A stretch of DNA of 64,000 nt. Source: Stutzerimonas stutzeri (GTDB taxonomy: Bacteria > Pseudomonadota > Gammaproteobacteria > Pseudomonadales > Pseudomonadaceae). Under the pieces are notes generated by a model, which worked only from the letters and a program-made list of their open reading frames with translations, was not told the DNA's origin and did no database searches. The stretch's first letter is position 1, and the number at the start of each line of letters is the position of its first letter. Position numbers and translations under genes: made by a program. Positions 1 through 8,878 of the stretch are shown here, piece by piece. The stretch is from positions 496,001 to 560,000 of the forward strand of contig NZ_JAMOII010000001.1 of NCBI RefSeq assembly GCF_024448985.1, in the 5' to 3' direction.

Positions 1-439
1 GGCGCAATTGCTCGAGCCCATCGCCGATCAGGATCGCAACCTCGAACACGCCATGGTCACGCTGATTTGTCAGCTGACGCGTGAGGTGATTCAGCGCGAC
101 CTGCTGATCGATTCCAGCCAGATTCGCCAAGTGCTTCGCGATGCGCTGAAGCTGCTGCCGATGGGCGCCAGCAACGTGCGTATCCACATCAATCCGCAGG
201 ACTTCGAGCTGGTCAAGGCGCTGCGCGAGCGCCACGAGGAAACCTGGCGGATCGTCGAAGACAGCGATCTGTTGCCCGGTGGTTGCCGGATCGAAACCGA
301 GCAGAGCCGCATCGATGCCAGCGTCGAAACGCGGCTGAGCCAGGCGATCAAGCAGCTGTTCGAGCAGCAGCGGGAAAACGCCACCAGCCCGCCCGAAGCG
401 GATCTGCACCTGGATCTGGACAGTTCAGATGCGCCTTGA
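1..439 (+). CDS. fliH: Flagellar assembly protein FliH, C-terminal part (partial at window edge)
   Basis: The reading frame is open from the window edge to the stop at 437-439, so only the C-terminal part (about 145 residues) is present; any start inside the window would be artificial. The segment has the FliH/YscL C-terminal character: mixed helices with the stretch [14 protein letters not shown] and a conserved GGCRIET. FliH is the cytoplasmic regulator (stator-like) that binds the FliI ATPase at the base of the flagellar export apparatus. Its end overlaps the fliI start by 11 nt, which implies translational coupling. Identity rests on sequence and on the fliI-fliJ neighbours. Confidence 0.9.
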   Translation, partial: AQLLEPIADQDRNLEHAMVTLICQLTREVIQRDLLIDSSQIRQVLRDALKLLPMGASNVRIHINPQDFELVKALRERHEETWRIVEDSDLLPGGCRIETEQSRIDASVETRLSQAIKQLFEQQRENATSPPEADLHLDLDSSDAP

Positions 440-1787
440 ACGAACCAGTTTCGCCAAACGCTTCGAGACCTACAGCGAAGCGATCAAGCTACCCAGCCAG
501 CCGATCCTCGAGGGTCGGCTGTTGCGTATGGTCGGCCTGACGCTGGAGGCCGAAGGCCTGCGTGCCGCTGTTGGCAGCCGCTGTCTGGTGATCAACGATG
601 ACAGCTACCATCCGACCCAGGTCGAAGCCGAGGTCATGGGCTTTTCCGCCGGCAAACTCTATCTGATGCCGGTTGGCAGCCTGGCCGGCATCGCGCCTGG
701 TGCGCGTGTCGTGCCGCTGGCCAATACCGGACGCCTGCCGATGGGCACTTCGATGCTGGGGCGCGTGCTCGATGGCGCCGGTCGCGCATTGGATGGCAAG
801 GGCGGGATGAAGGCCGAGGACTGGGTGCCGATGGACGGCCCGGTGATCAACCCGCTCAAGCGCCACCCGATCAGCGAGCCGCTGGATGTCGGCATCCGCT
901 GTATCAATGGCCTTTTGACGGTCGGGCGTGGGCAACGCCTTGGCTTGTTCGCCGGTACCGGTGTCGGTAAATCTGTGCTGCTGGGCATGATGACCCGCTT
1001 CACCGAGGCCGACATCATCGTCGTCGGCCTGATCGGCGAACGGGGCCGCGAGGTCAAGGAATTCATCGAGAACATCCTCACCGAAGAAAGCATCAAGCGC
1101 TCCGTGGTCGTCGCTTCGCCAGCGGATGACGCGCCGCTGATGCGCCTGCGCGCGGCCATGTATTGCACGCGCATCGCCGAATATTTCCGCGACAAGGGCA
1201 AGAACGTCCTGCTGCTGATGGATTCGCTGACCCGCTTCGCCCAGGCCCAACGGGAAATCGCGCTGGCTATCGGCGAGCCTCCAGCGACCAAGGGTTACCC
1301 GCCCTCGGTGTTCGCCAAACTGCCGAGTCTGGTGGAGCGCGCCGGGAACGCCGAGGCCGGCGGCGGTTCGATCACGGCGTTCTATACCGTGCTGTCCGAG
1401 GGTGATGACCAGCAGGACCCCATCGCCGACTCCGCGCGGGGCGTGCTCGATGGCCATATCGTGTTGTCGCGGCGGCTGGCCGAAGAGGGCCATTACCCGG
1501 CGATTGACATCGAAGCCTCCATCAGCCGGGTAATGCCGCAAGTGGTCAGCGCCGAACATGTGCGCAGTTCGCAGCGGTTCAAGCAATTGTGGTCGCGCTA
1601 TCAGCAGAGCCGCGATCTGATCAGCGTGGGCGCGTACGTACCGGGCGGCGATCCGGAAACCGACCTGGCCATCGCGCGGCAGGCGGAGATGGTCCGCTAT
1701 CTCCGGCAGGGCCTGGATGAGGCCGAACCTCTGGCGCAGAGTGAGGCAGCCCTGGTCAACGTCTTCAATCCCAAGGCCGCAGGCTAA
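429..1787 (+). CDS. fliI: Flagellum-specific ATPase FliI
   Basis: The 452-residue protein is full length for FliI. The Walker A motif [11 protein letters not shown] is near residue 175 and Walker [10 protein letters not shown] near 257, followed by [14 protein letters not shown] typical of F1-type/T3SS ATPases. It hydrolyses ATP at the cytoplasmic gate to help unload and unfold export substrates. The ATG start lies inside the last codons of fliH, as usual for this operon. Sequence and position between fliH and fliJ leave little doubt. Confidence 0.97.
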   Translation: MRLERTSFAKRFETYSEAIKLPSQPILEGRLLRMVGLTLEAEGLRAAVGSRCLVINDDSYHPTQVEAEVMGFSAGKLYLMPVGSLAGIAPGARVVPLANTGRLPMGTSMLGRVLDGAGRALDGKGGMKAEDWVPMDGPVINPLKRHPISEPLDVGIRCINGLLTVGRGQRLGLFAGTGVGKSVLLGMMTRFTEADIIVVGLIGERGREVKEFIENILTEESIKRSVVVASPADDAPLMRLRAAMYCTRIAEYFRDKGKNVLLLMDSLTRFAQAQREIALAIGEPPATKGYPPSVFAKLPSLVERAGNAEAGGGSITAFYTVLSEGDDQQDPIADSARGVLDGHIVLSRRLAEEGHYPAIDIEASISRVMPQVVSAEHVRSSQRFKQLWSRYQQSRDLISVGAYVPGGDPETDLAIARQAEMVRYLRQGLDEAEPLAQSEAALVNVFNPKAAG

Positions 1788-1790
1788 ATC

Positions 1791-2243
1791 TTGGCGACGA
1801 GTCGTGCCGCGCGGCTGGCGCCCGTGATCGACATGGCCGAACGGGCCGAGCGCGACGCCGCGGGGCAATTCGGCCATGGGCAGACCCAGCTGTCCCAGGC
1901 CGAAGCGAAGTTAGGCGAACTGCGCCAGTATTTCAGCGACTACCAACAGCAATGGATGAGCCAGGGTAGCCAGGGCGTATCCGGGCAATGGCTGGTCAAT
2001 TATCAGCGGTTCCTTTCACAGCTCGAATCGGCGATTGCCCAGCAACAGCGCAGTGTCGACTGGCATCGCAACAATCTCGACAAGCTCCGCGAGCAGTGGC
2101 AGCAGCGACGTGCGCGGCTCGATGGGCTGCGCAAACTGGTCGATCGCTATATTCAGGAGGCGAGAACGGCGGCCGACAAGCGCGAGCAAAAGCTGCTCGA
2201 CGAATTCTCGCAGCGGCTGGCAAGTCGACCCAGACAGCATTGA
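1791..2243 (+). CDS. fliJ: Flagellar export protein FliJ
   Basis: A 150-residue, almost entirely alpha-helical, Gln/Arg/Glu-rich protein (for example LREQWQQRRARLDGLRKL) with the coiled-coil character of FliJ, the stalk that connects FliI to FlhA and acts as an export-cargo chaperone. The only reasonable start is a TTG three bases after the fliI stop; it gives MATSRAARLAPVIDMAERAE, which resembles Pseudomonas FliJ N-termini. A TTG start and a weak ribosome site suggest low yield or coupling to fliI translation. Function follows from family and operon position. Confidence 0.9.
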   Translation: MATSRAARLAPVIDMAERAERDAAGQFGHGQTQLSQAEAKLGELRQYFSDYQQQWMSQGSQGVSGQWLVNYQRFLSQLESAIAQQQRSVDWHRNNLDKLREQWQQRRARLDGLRKLVDRYIQEARTAADKREQKLLDEFSQRLASRPRQH

Positions 2244-2388
2244 CGCTTGCTGTGCCGGGGTTTGGGTGCTAAATCTTCATCAGTTTGTTTTCTGCAGTAC
2301 GGCCAGCCCTAAAAGGCGCCGACGGATGCGCCTCGTTCGTCCGGCAAAAACACGGCTGCCACGTTTCCGCTTGGATCAGGAGTGCTAC

Positions 2389-2694
2389 ATGACCATCAGT
2401 TCACAGCTATCGGCAGATGGACAGGAGCTGACGATTACCATCCAGGGGCGCTTCGATTTCAACGCTCATCAAGCATTCCGCGATGCCTATCAGCGTGCTG
2501 ATTGCACGCCCAAACGCTACGTGATCGACCTCGCTGGTGCGACCTACCTCGACAGTTCGGCCCTCGGGATGTTGCTGCTGCTGCGCGATCACGCCGGCAG
2601 CGATAAGGCCGATATCCGCCTGATCAACTGCAACCCAGATGTGCGAAAGGTCCTTTCGGTATCCAATTTCGAACAACTGTTCGCGATAGCGTGA
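2389..2694 (+). CDS. hsbA: STAS-domain anti-sigma factor antagonist, HsbA-like
   Basis: A 101-residue single STAS domain. The phospho-acceptor motif LDSSALGMLL is intact, with the first serine at residue 56, where partner-switching antagonists are phosphorylated. It ends at a TGA that overlaps the ATG of the next gene (TGATG). The ATG start has AGGAG seven bases upstream (2379-2383). In P. aeruginosa, HsbA switches between binding the anti-sigma factor FlgM and a diguanylate cyclase according to phosphorylation by HsbR; the same role here is inferred from the three-gene module and flagellar context. A longer in-frame reading from 2035 runs through the fliJ region in another frame and is rejected. 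Confidence 0.88.
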   Translation: MTISSQLSADGQELTITIQGRFDFNAHQAFRDAYQRADCTPKRYVIDLAGATYLDSSALGMLLLLRDHAGSDKADIRLINCNPDVRKVLSVSNFEQLFAIA

Positions 2695-4400
2695 TGCCTC
2701 GCCGGCTTTCCATACTCATCGCCGAGGATGGCGCGGCCGATCGTATGCTGCTGGCCGCCATCGTCGGTCGTCAGGGGCATCGTGTAACTACGGCGTCCAA
2801 CGGTGCCGAAGCGGTCCGACTGTTCGAGAGCGAACGGCCACAACTGGTACTGATGGACGCGCTGATGCCCGTGATGGACGGCTTCGAGGCTGCGCGGCAG
2901 ATCAAACAGCTGGCCGGCAACGAGCTGGTGCCGATCATCTTCCTCACTTCGCTTACCGAGCATGAAGCGCTGGTGCGCTGCCTCGAAGCGGGGGGCGACG
3001 ATTTTCTCGCCAAGCCCTACAACCCGGTCATCCTCGAAGCGAAGATCCAGGCCATGCACCGCCTGCGCAGGCTGCAGGCGACGGTGCTGGAGCAGCGCGA
3101 TCTCATCGCGCGACGCAATCAGCAATTGCTCGACGAGCAACGCGCCGCCAAGGCGATCTTCGACAAGGTGGCGCATGCCGGTTGCCTGAGCGCACCCAAT
3201 ATCCGTTACCGACAGTCTCCGCGCGCGCTCTTCAATGGCGACCTGCTGCTCGCGGCGCATGCGCCTGCCGGCAGGATGTTCGTGTTGCTGGGCGACTTCA
3301 CCGGACATGGTCTACCGGCCGCCATCGGTGCCATGCCGCTGGCCGAGACCTTTTACGGGATGACCGCCAAGGGCTATTCCAGTGGCGAAATTCTGTGCGA
3401 GCTCAACGCCAAGTTGAAGCTGATCCTGCCGGTGGAAATGTTCTGTTGTGCCGCCTTGCTGGATATCAACCTCAAGCAGGGCATGTTGCGCGTCTGGAAC
3501 GGCGGGCTGCCGGATGGTTATCTGCTCAGGGCAGCGGAGGGCGAGCGGCTGCCGCTGCGCTCCAGGCATTTGCCGCTTGGCGTACTCGATGCGCTCCAAT
3601 TCGATGACAGTTTCGAGACCTTGCCGCTGACGATCGGTGATCGTCTGCTGCTGATGTCCGATGGTGTGCTGGAGAGCACCAGCGCCGATGATGAATTGTT
3701 CGGCGAGCAGCGGCTGTTGGCGGTCATGGATGCCAACACCGAGCCCTCGGCCTTGTTGGATGAAATTCAGGCCGCGCTGCATGATTTCCACGGTCAAATA
3801 CTTGACGACCTGAGCCTCGTCGAAGTGAACATGATCGAGGCGGAGGATGCCGTTGCGGCGCAATCGCCGGCTGTTTTCCCACTCGGCGCGCCAGAGTTGC
3901 GTGCGAGGGATTGGTCCGCCAGTTTCGAACTGCGCCCCAGCAGCTTGCGCGAGTACAACCCGCTGCCAATGACCATGCAGCTGCTGTTGCAGATATCACC
4001 CCTGCGTCACCGTGCCGGCACGATTTACACGGTGCTGACCGAGCTTTATGCCAATGCGCTGGAGCATGGCGTGCTGCTGCTCGATTCGTCCATGAAGTGC
4101 GACGCCGATGGTTTTGCCAACTACTATCAGGAACGCCAGCGGCGGCTGGGTGAGCTGACCGAAGGCTCGGTGTCCATCGAGCTGAGCGTCAAGTCCGAAG
4201 AGACCCGAGGCTATCTGCGCATTGCAGTGCGCGACAGCGGACCGGGATTCGATGTGCAGCGAGCGCTGGACCAGCAGTACTGTGCCGGATGTCTGGGCGG
4301 CCGAGGGCTGCGGATGATTCGTCAGATGAGTGAATGCTTCTACTGGGAGCCGGACGGCAAGGTTCTGAATGTCGAGTTCCATTGGGCCGCTCATGCATAA
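2694..4400 (+). CDS. hsbR: Fused response regulator / PP2C-type phosphatase / HATPase kinase, HsbR-like
   Basis: About 568 residues with three domains. An N-terminal receiver (about 5-125) has LILIAED-type acidic residues and VLMDALMPVMDG. A SpoIIE/PP2C phosphatase (about 185-385) has NGDLLLAA, GDFTGHGLPAA and DGVLES. A C-terminal RsbW-type HATPase (about 430-565) has ELYANALEHG, DSGPGFD and GGRGL. The protein can therefore both dephosphorylate and phosphorylate a STAS partner, with phosphorylation of the receiver selecting the activity. The ATG at 2694 overlaps the upstream stop by one base; a GTG at 2691 is the alternative. The flanking STAS and Hpt genes are its evident partners. Confidence 0.88.
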   Translation: MPRRLSILIAEDGAADRMLLAAIVGRQGHRVTTASNGAEAVRLFESERPQLVLMDALMPVMDGFEAARQIKQLAGNELVPIIFLTSLTEHEALVRCLEAGGDDFLAKPYNPVILEAKIQAMHRLRRLQATVLEQRDLIARRNQQLLDEQRAAKAIFDKVAHAGCLSAPNIRYRQSPRALFNGDLLLAAHAPAGRMFVLLGDFTGHGLPAAIGAMPLAETFYGMTAKGYSSGEILCELNAKLKLILPVEMFCCAALLDINLKQGMLRVWNGGLPDGYLLRAAEGERLPLRSRHLPLGVLDALQFDDSFETLPLTIGDRLLLMSDGVLESTSADDELFGEQRLLAVMDANTEPSALLDEIQAALHDFHGQILDDLSLVEVNMIEAEDAVAAQSPAVFPLGAPELRARDWSASFELRPSSLREYNPLPMTMQLLLQISPLRHRAGTIYTVLTELYANALEHGVLLLDSSMKCDADGFANYYQERQRRLGELTEGSVSIELSVKSEETRGYLRIAVRDSGPGFDVQRALDQQYCAGCLGGRGLRMIRQMSECFYWEPDGKVLNVEFHWAAHA

Positions 4401-4429
4401 TTCGCTGCTTTCCAGCCAGGAGCCTATCG

Positions 4430-4786
4430 ATGGTCGATCATCTCGACACTAGCGTGCTGGCGACCCTTCAGGAGGTGATGGAGGCGGAATATCCGGTGCT
4501 ACTGGATACCTTTCTGGTCGATTCGGAAGAGCGGCTGCGGTTGCTTCAGCAGGCCTGCCGCAGCGGTCAGGCGGAAAACCTGCGTCAGGCTGCCCACAGC
4601 TTCAAGGGCAGTTGCAGCAACATGGGCGCAGCGTTACTGGCGGATCTTTGTCGCCAGTTGGAAGAAGCGGCGCGGCTCGAACAGATCGATGAAAGCCCGC
4701 ACTTGATCGAACGCATCGAGCGTGAATTCGCCATCGTACGGATTCTCTACCGAGCCGAACGCCAGCGCTACGGCGGGCTCGGCTGA
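4430..4786 (+). CDS. hptB: Histidine phosphotransfer (Hpt) protein, HptB-like
   Basis: A 118-residue single Hpt domain with the phospho-acceptor motif AAHSFKGSCSNMGA (His-56). It would pass phosphoryl groups from a hybrid sensor kinase to the receiver domain of the adjacent HsbR-like protein. The ATG at 4430 is preceded by CCAGGAG with good spacing; the frame is open further upstream but that part lies inside the previous gene. No hybrid kinase is encoded nearby, so the donor must lie elsewhere. The call is secure as Hpt; the HptB name rests on the module. Confidence 0.85.
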   Translation: MVDHLDTSVLATLQEVMEAEYPVLLDTFLVDSEERLRLLQQACRSGQAENLRQAAHSFKGSCSNMGAALLADLCRQLEEAARLEQIDESPHLIERIEREFAIVRILYRAERQRYGGLG

Positions 4787-4852
4787 CTGGCGGGTTGCAT
4801 TGGCGTGCACCTTCGGTGGCCGGGCTACCGATGTAGGCGCTTACAAAGCTTA

Positions 4853-4869
4853 TGGCCTGGACTTTGCTT
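4853..4869 (+). promoter_or_regulatory. Sigma-54 (-24/-12) promoter of fliK
   Basis: TGGCCTGGACTTTGCTT has the GG and GC dinucleotides exactly 10 bases apart, matching the RpoN consensus TGGCAC-N5-TTGCW. The fliK ATG lies 38 bases downstream. It fits FleQ/RpoN control of flagellar class II genes. Confidence 0.7.
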
Positions 4870-4906
4870 GAATAAACGCAATGTCATCATCCTGAGCGGA
4901 AGACCC

Positions 4907-6145
4907 ATGGCCGTTTCCCCCGATCTATTGCTCAACATCAAGGCTCCCACGGCTGTCGCAAAGGCAGCGGGCGCGTCCCCTCAGGCCGCCCGCCAGCCCA
5001 GTCGGGACGAGCCTTCCAGCTTCGCCAACGTCTACGCCAAGGAGCGCCAGCCCAAGCCGATCGAACGTCAGGACTCTTCGGCAAAACCTGTCCGGGACAA
5101 GCCGGCTGGCGACAAGCCGAGTCAGGAAACCGCCGAAGCTGGCGGCAGCGAAAAGCCGACCGTGGCCGAAGCCGGCAACGAATTGCCTGCTGACGCCGAG
5201 ATGGCCGATGACGCCCCGCAAGACGGCGAGGCCGAGCTTGATCCGTTGCTGTTGTTCGGCATGGGCGGGCAGGTGCCAGTCAGTGACGAATCGCTGGCCA
5301 CGCAGCCGCCGACCGGCAGCGAGTTTCTGGCTGGGCTGGGGCTGGCTCAGGCCGGCGTAGAGTCCGCTGAAGCAGAGGCCGAGCCGGCTATGGTGGGCAC
5401 GCGTGCCCTGGATATCCAGTCCGCTGCTCAGAAGAGTCCGTTCGCCAACGCCTTGATGCCGAATGAAGCCTCCGAGCAAACCCAGGAAACGCTCTCGGCG
5501 AGTCTGTTGGTGGGCGAGGAACTGACGGAAGAGTCCGACGAGCTCTCGCTGGAGGAAAGCTTCAGTGATCTGCTGGACAAGCTGGATGCGCCGAGGGAGA
5601 ACCGCACGAGCGCCACCGATATGGCGGCCAACCGGCTCAACCCGCTGACCCAAGCGATTGCACAGCAGACCCAGGCTCAGCAGGCGCAGCGGCTGACGAT
5701 GGTGCCAGGCCAGCCGGTGCAGATGCAGCAGTCAGGCTGGAGCGAAGCGGTGGTCGACAGGGTGATGTGGCTGTCGAGTCAGAACCTGAAGTCCGCTGAG
5801 ATTCAGCTCGATCCCGCCGAGTTGGGTCGTATGGAGATCCGTATCGACATGAATAAGGATCAGACTCAGACACAGGTCACGTTCCTCAGCCCTCACGCTG
5901 GCGTGCGCGACGCATTGGAAGGACAGATGCAGCGCCTGCGGGATATGTTCGCGCAGCAAGGCATGACCATGGATGTGAATGTTTCCGACCAATCCAAGGG
6001 CTGGCAGGGCGACGGCGGCGATTCGCGCGGCCGGAGCGTAGCTGGCGTATCGGCTACCGGGGACGAGGAAATCGTTGGCGGCACGCTTGAAGTCAGCACG
6101 AGCCGTTCCGGTGGCGATCGCGGTCTGGTGGATTACTACGCCTGA
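4907..6145 (+). CDS. fliK: Flagellar hook-length control protein FliK
   Basis: About 412 residues from the ATG at 4907 (MAVSPDLLLNIK), preceded by GAGCGGA. The first 270 residues are low in hydrophobics and rich in Ala, Glu and Pro, as in the secreted ruler part of FliK. The C-terminal Flg_hook domain (about 285-385) shows SAEIQLDPAELGRMEIRI and VRDALEGQMQRLRDMF. FliK is exported, measures the hook and triggers the FlhB specificity switch. It is preceded by its own sigma-54 promoter, separating it from the hsbA-hsbR-hptB genes. A start further upstream at 4805 has no ribosome site and would place the promoter inside the gene. Confidence 0.9.
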   Translation: MAVSPDLLLNIKAPTAVAKAAGASPQAARQPSRDEPSSFANVYAKERQPKPIERQDSSAKPVRDKPAGDKPSQETAEAGGSEKPTVAEAGNELPADAEMADDAPQDGEAELDPLLLFGMGGQVPVSDESLATQPPTGSEFLAGLGLAQAGVESAEAEAEPAMVGTRALDIQSAAQKSPFANALMPNEASEQTQETLSASLLVGEELTEESDELSLEESFSDLLDKLDAPRENRTSATDMAANRLNPLTQAIAQQTQAQQAQRLTMVPGQPVQMQQSGWSEAVVDRVMWLSSQNLKSAEIQLDPAELGRMEIRIDMNKDQTQTQVTFLSPHAGVRDALEGQMQRLRDMFAQQGMTMDVNVSDQSKGWQGDGGDSRGRSVAGVSATGDEEIVGGTLEVSTSRSGGDRGLVDYYA

Positions 6146-6348
6146 GTGCGCAGTGATTGACCTAGGGAGCCGGGCTTCACGTCCGGCCCAAGACGTTGAA
6201 CGCAAACGCTTCGCCCCGAGGTCGGACCCTCCCATAAAAACATGCTGCCCAGCCTCGCGCCAAACGCGGACTCCACGCTAACTATTCGTCTGCAAATTGA
6301 CGAGGTCTTGTCGCAATCGTTTACGGCCCCCGCGTCCCTGTTCGATAC
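6146..6348. repeat. Intergenic repeat region with family B REP-like unit
   Basis: The fliK-fliL gap carries a copy of the element GCTTCGCCCCGAGGTCGG at 6208-6225 and a related GC-rich piece at about 6160-6190 (GAGCCGGGCTTC...GTCCGGCCC). The same unit recurs in several other spacers of this window. No gene is apparent. Confidence 0.6.
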
Positions 6349-6364
6349 TGGCACAGCAGTTGCT
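6349..6364 (+). promoter_or_regulatory. Sigma-54 promoter of the fliLMNOPQR-flhB operon
   Basis: TGGCACAGCAGTTGCT is a full match to the RpoN consensus (TGGCAC, N5, TTGCT). The fliL ATG is 51 bases downstream. This is the strongest sigma-54 box in the window. Confidence 0.85.
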
Positions 6365-6414
6365 CGTAGCGCTTCGTTGCGAGTGAAATCACCTTGTGAT
6401 GACGGATATTTGGC

Positions 6415-6942
6415 ATGGCTAAGAAACAGGGACCCCCAGACGTACCGAGCCCGGCTTCGACCGGCGGCAAGGGAAAGCTCAAGCTGATTGTCCTGATCGT
6501 GCTCGGCCTGCTGCTGGCGGTCGGATTGTCGATCGGCGGTACCTTCTACTTCATGAGTCGGGGCGATACTGAAGCACAGCCGGAAGCCGCTTCGGATACG
6601 CCGACTGCACCGCTGCGTCAGCCAGCGATCTACGAAGTGTTGGCGCCGGCATTCATCGTCAATTTTTCCAACACCGGTGGCCGGCAGCGTTACATGCAGG
6701 TTAGCGTGGCGCTGATGTCGCGTGATCAGGCGGCACTCGACGCGCTGAAGGAACACATGCCGCTGTTGCGCAATCAACTGGTCATGCTGTTTTCCAGTCA
6801 GGAGTTCGCCAGCCTGGCTACACCGGTCGGGCAGGAGATGCTCCGGCAGCAGGCCACGGCCAGCGTCCAGGAGCTGGCACAGAAGGAAATCGGCAAACTT
6901 GCCATCGAGCAAGTGCTGTTCACCAACTTCGTATTGCAATAG
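6415..6942 (+). CDS. fliL: Flagellar basal-body-associated protein FliL
   Basis: A 175-residue single-pass inner-membrane protein: short cytoplasmic N-terminus, one transmembrane helix (about residues 22-45, LIVLIVLGLLLAVGLSIGG) and a periplasmic FliL domain ending in FTNFVLQ. FliL surrounds the stator units and affects torque and stator recruitment. It opens the operon directly behind a sigma-54 promoter. An ATG start at 6415 gives the familiar MAKK start. Length and C-terminus are standard for the family. Confidence 0.95.
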   Translation: MAKKQGPPDVPSPASTGGKGKLKLIVLIVLGLLLAVGLSIGGTFYFMSRGDTEAQPEAASDTPTAPLRQPAIYEVLAPAFIVNFSNTGGRQRYMQVSVALMSRDQAALDALKEHMPLLRNQLVMLFSSQEFASLATPVGQEMLRQQATASVQELAQKEIGKLAIEQVLFTNFVLQ

Positions 6943-6954
6943 GGGTCGTTGTAG

Positions 6955-7926
6955 ATGGCTGTTCAAGACCTGCTTTCGCAAGACGAGATCGATGCGCTCC
7001 TGCATGGAGTCGACGACGGTCTGGTCGATACCGAAAGCGATTCCGAACCGGGCAGCATCAAGAGTTACGACCTGACCAGCCAGGATCGCATCGTCCGCGG
7101 GCGTATGCCCACGCTGGAGATGGTCAACGAGCGTTTTGCCCGCTACACCCGTATCAGCATGTTCAACCTGCTGCGCCGCTCGGCCGATGTGTCGGTCGGT
7201 GGCGTGCAGGTAATGAAATTCGGCGAGTACGTGCATTCGCTGTACGTACCGACCAGCCTCAATCTAGTGAAGATCAAGCCGTTGCGCGGCACCTCGCTGT
7301 TCATCCTCGACGCCAAGCTGGTGTTCAAGCTGGTGGACAACTTCTTCGGCGGCGACGGTCGCCACGCCAAGATCGAGGGTCGCGAATTCACGCCGACCGA
7401 GCTGCGCGTCGTGCGCATGGTGCTGGATCAGGCCTTTGTCGATCTGAAGGAAGCCTGGCATGCGGTGCTCGACGTCAACTTCGAATACGTGCATTCGGAG
7501 GTGAATCCAGCGCTGGCCAACATCGTCAGCCCGAGCGAAGTGGTGGTGGTGTCGACCTTCCACATCGAGCTCGAAAGCGGCGGTGGCGACTTCCATGTGA
7601 CCATGCCGTACTCGATGATTGAACCGATCCGCGAAATGCTCGATGCCGGTTTTCAGTCGGATGTCAGCGATCAGGACGAGCGCTGGGTCAACGCCTTGCG
7701 CGAAGACGTTCTCGACGTGAACGTGCCGCTCAGCGCGACGGTGGTGCGGCGTCAGCTGAAGCTGCGCGACATTCTCAACATGCAACCGGGCGATGTGATT
7801 CCGGTGGAAATGCCCGAAGACATGATCATGCGCGCCAACGGGATGCCCGCCTTCAAGGTCAAGCTCGGCGCGCACAAGGGCAATCTGGCGCTGCAGGTGC
7901 TCGAGTCCGTCATGCGGCCCCGTTGA
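6955..7926 (+). CDS. fliM: Flagellar motor switch protein FliM
   Basis: A 323-residue FliM. The N-terminal CheY-binding segment LLSQDEIDALLHGV (residues 5-18) is intact, followed by the CheC-like middle domain (GGDGRHAKIEGREFTPTE) and a C-terminal SpoA domain (MQPGDVIPVEMPEDM). FliM forms the C-ring and transmits the CheY-P signal to FliG. It sits 12 nt after fliL and 6 nt of the following gap leads into the fliN leader. Confidence 0.97.
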   Translation: MAVQDLLSQDEIDALLHGVDDGLVDTESDSEPGSIKSYDLTSQDRIVRGRMPTLEMVNERFARYTRISMFNLLRRSADVSVGGVQVMKFGEYVHSLYVPTSLNLVKIKPLRGTSLFILDAKLVFKLVDNFFGGDGRHAKIEGREFTPTELRVVRMVLDQAFVDLKEAWHAVLDVNFEYVHSEVNPALANIVSPSEVVVVSTFHIELESGGGDFHVTMPYSMIEPIREMLDAGFQSDVSDQDERWVNALREDVLDVNVPLSATVVRRQLKLRDILNMQPGDVIPVEMPEDMIMRANGMPAFKVKLGAHKGNLALQVLESVMRPR

Positions 7927-7989
7927 TTAGCCTTGCAGGTATTTTTCAATAGCCCTGCTAAACATTTACCAGCCGGTCGAGGACTAACG

Positions 7990-8457
7990 ATGGCAGACGA
8001 ACACGAAAACACTTCCGCAGAAGAGCAGGCGCTTGCCGATGAATGGGCATCAGCGCTGGCCGAGGCGGGCGATGCCAATCAGGACGATATCGATGCGCTG
8101 CTGAATCAGGGGCCGGCCAAGGCTCCGGCACCGCCGCGCGCACCGCTCGAAGAGTTTGGCAGCGCTCCGAAGTCGGCCGCGACGGCAGGTCTCGATGGTC
8201 CGAACCTGGACGTAATCCTCGATATTCCGGTCTCCATATCCATGGAAGTCGGCAGCACCGAGATCAGCATTCGCAATCTGCTGCAGCTCAACCAGGGCTC
8301 GGTGGTGGAGCTCGACCGCCTGGCCGGTGAGCCGCTGGACGTGCTGGTCAACGGCACGCTGATCGCCCACGGCGAAGTAGTGGTGGTGAACGAGAAATTC
8401 GGCATTCGGCTTACGGACGTCATCAGTCCAAGCGAACGCATCAAGAAGTTGCGCTGA
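7990..8457 (+). CDS. fliN: Flagellar motor switch protein FliN
   Basis: A 155-residue FliN from the ATG at 7990, which has GAGGACT upstream; a TTG at 7933 in the same frame would add an unconserved leader. The C-terminal SpoA domain (about 70-150; DVILDIPVSISMEVG, LDRLAGEPLDVLVNG) builds the lower C-ring and the FliH docking site. The N-terminal extension is longer than in enteric FliN and contains QDDIDALLNQG (residues 31-41), similar to the FliM CheY-binding motif. Confidence 0.95.
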   Translation: MADEHENTSAEEQALADEWASALAEAGDANQDDIDALLNQGPAKAPAPPRAPLEEFGSAPKSAATAGLDGPNLDVILDIPVSISMEVGSTEISIRNLLQLNQGSVVELDRLAGEPLDVLVNGTLIAHGEVVVVNEKFGIRLTDVISPSERIKKLR

Positions 8458-8458
8458 G

Positions 8459-8878
8459 ATGAAAGCCCTGGTTTTCCTTTCGCTCGCGCTGGCATTGCCG
8501 GCAATGGCCGCCGAACCCGCGGCAAGCATGAGCAGCACGGGAATGGGCATGCAGATGACCAAGCTGCTGTTCGGCCTGTTGCTGGTGATCGGGCTGATTT
8601 TTCTGCTTGCCTGGCTGCTGCGACGGATGCAGCAGATCAATCCGCGCAGCAACCAAGCCATCAAGCTGATCTCCAGCCACGCCCTTGGGCCGCGTGAGCG
8701 CCTGGTGCTGGTACAGGTCGGTAGCGAGCAGGTCCTGCTCGGCCTGAGTGCCGGGCGCATCACGCCGCTGCATGTGCTGGAAGAACCGGTTCATCTGCCG
8801 GATGCCGAGCCGGCAAACCCCGAATTTGCCCAGCGCCTGATGGAATTGCTTGGCCGGGATCAGAAGGACAAACCCTGA
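8459..8878 (+). CDS. fliO: Flagellar export apparatus protein FliO
   Basis: A 139-residue protein with an N-terminal signal-like helix (residues 1-18), one transmembrane helix (about 36-56, [19 protein letters not shown]) and a cytoplasmic FliO domain ([19 protein letters not shown]). FliO helps assemble the FliP ring of the export gate. The ATG is two bases after the fliN stop and its own stop overlaps the fliP ATG by one base. The family is poorly conserved; the position secures the call. Confidence 0.92.
   Translation: MKALVFLSLALALPAMAAEPAASMSSTGMGMQMTKLLFGLLLVIGLIFLLAWLLRRMQQINPRSNQAIKLISSHALGPRERLVLVQVGSEQVLLGLSAGRITPLHVLEEPVHLPDAEPANPEFAQRLMELLGRDQKDKP

Noticed and set aside
489-1877. 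A 462-codon open frame on the minus strand across fliI and part of fliJ
   Set aside because: It is antisense to a conserved ATPase, its translation is rich in His, Arg and Gln typical of reversed GC-rich codons, and no family or ribosome site supports it.
7933-7989. A TTG start adding 19 residues to FliN
   Set aside because: The added residues are not conserved and the ATG at 7990 has a clear ribosome site.
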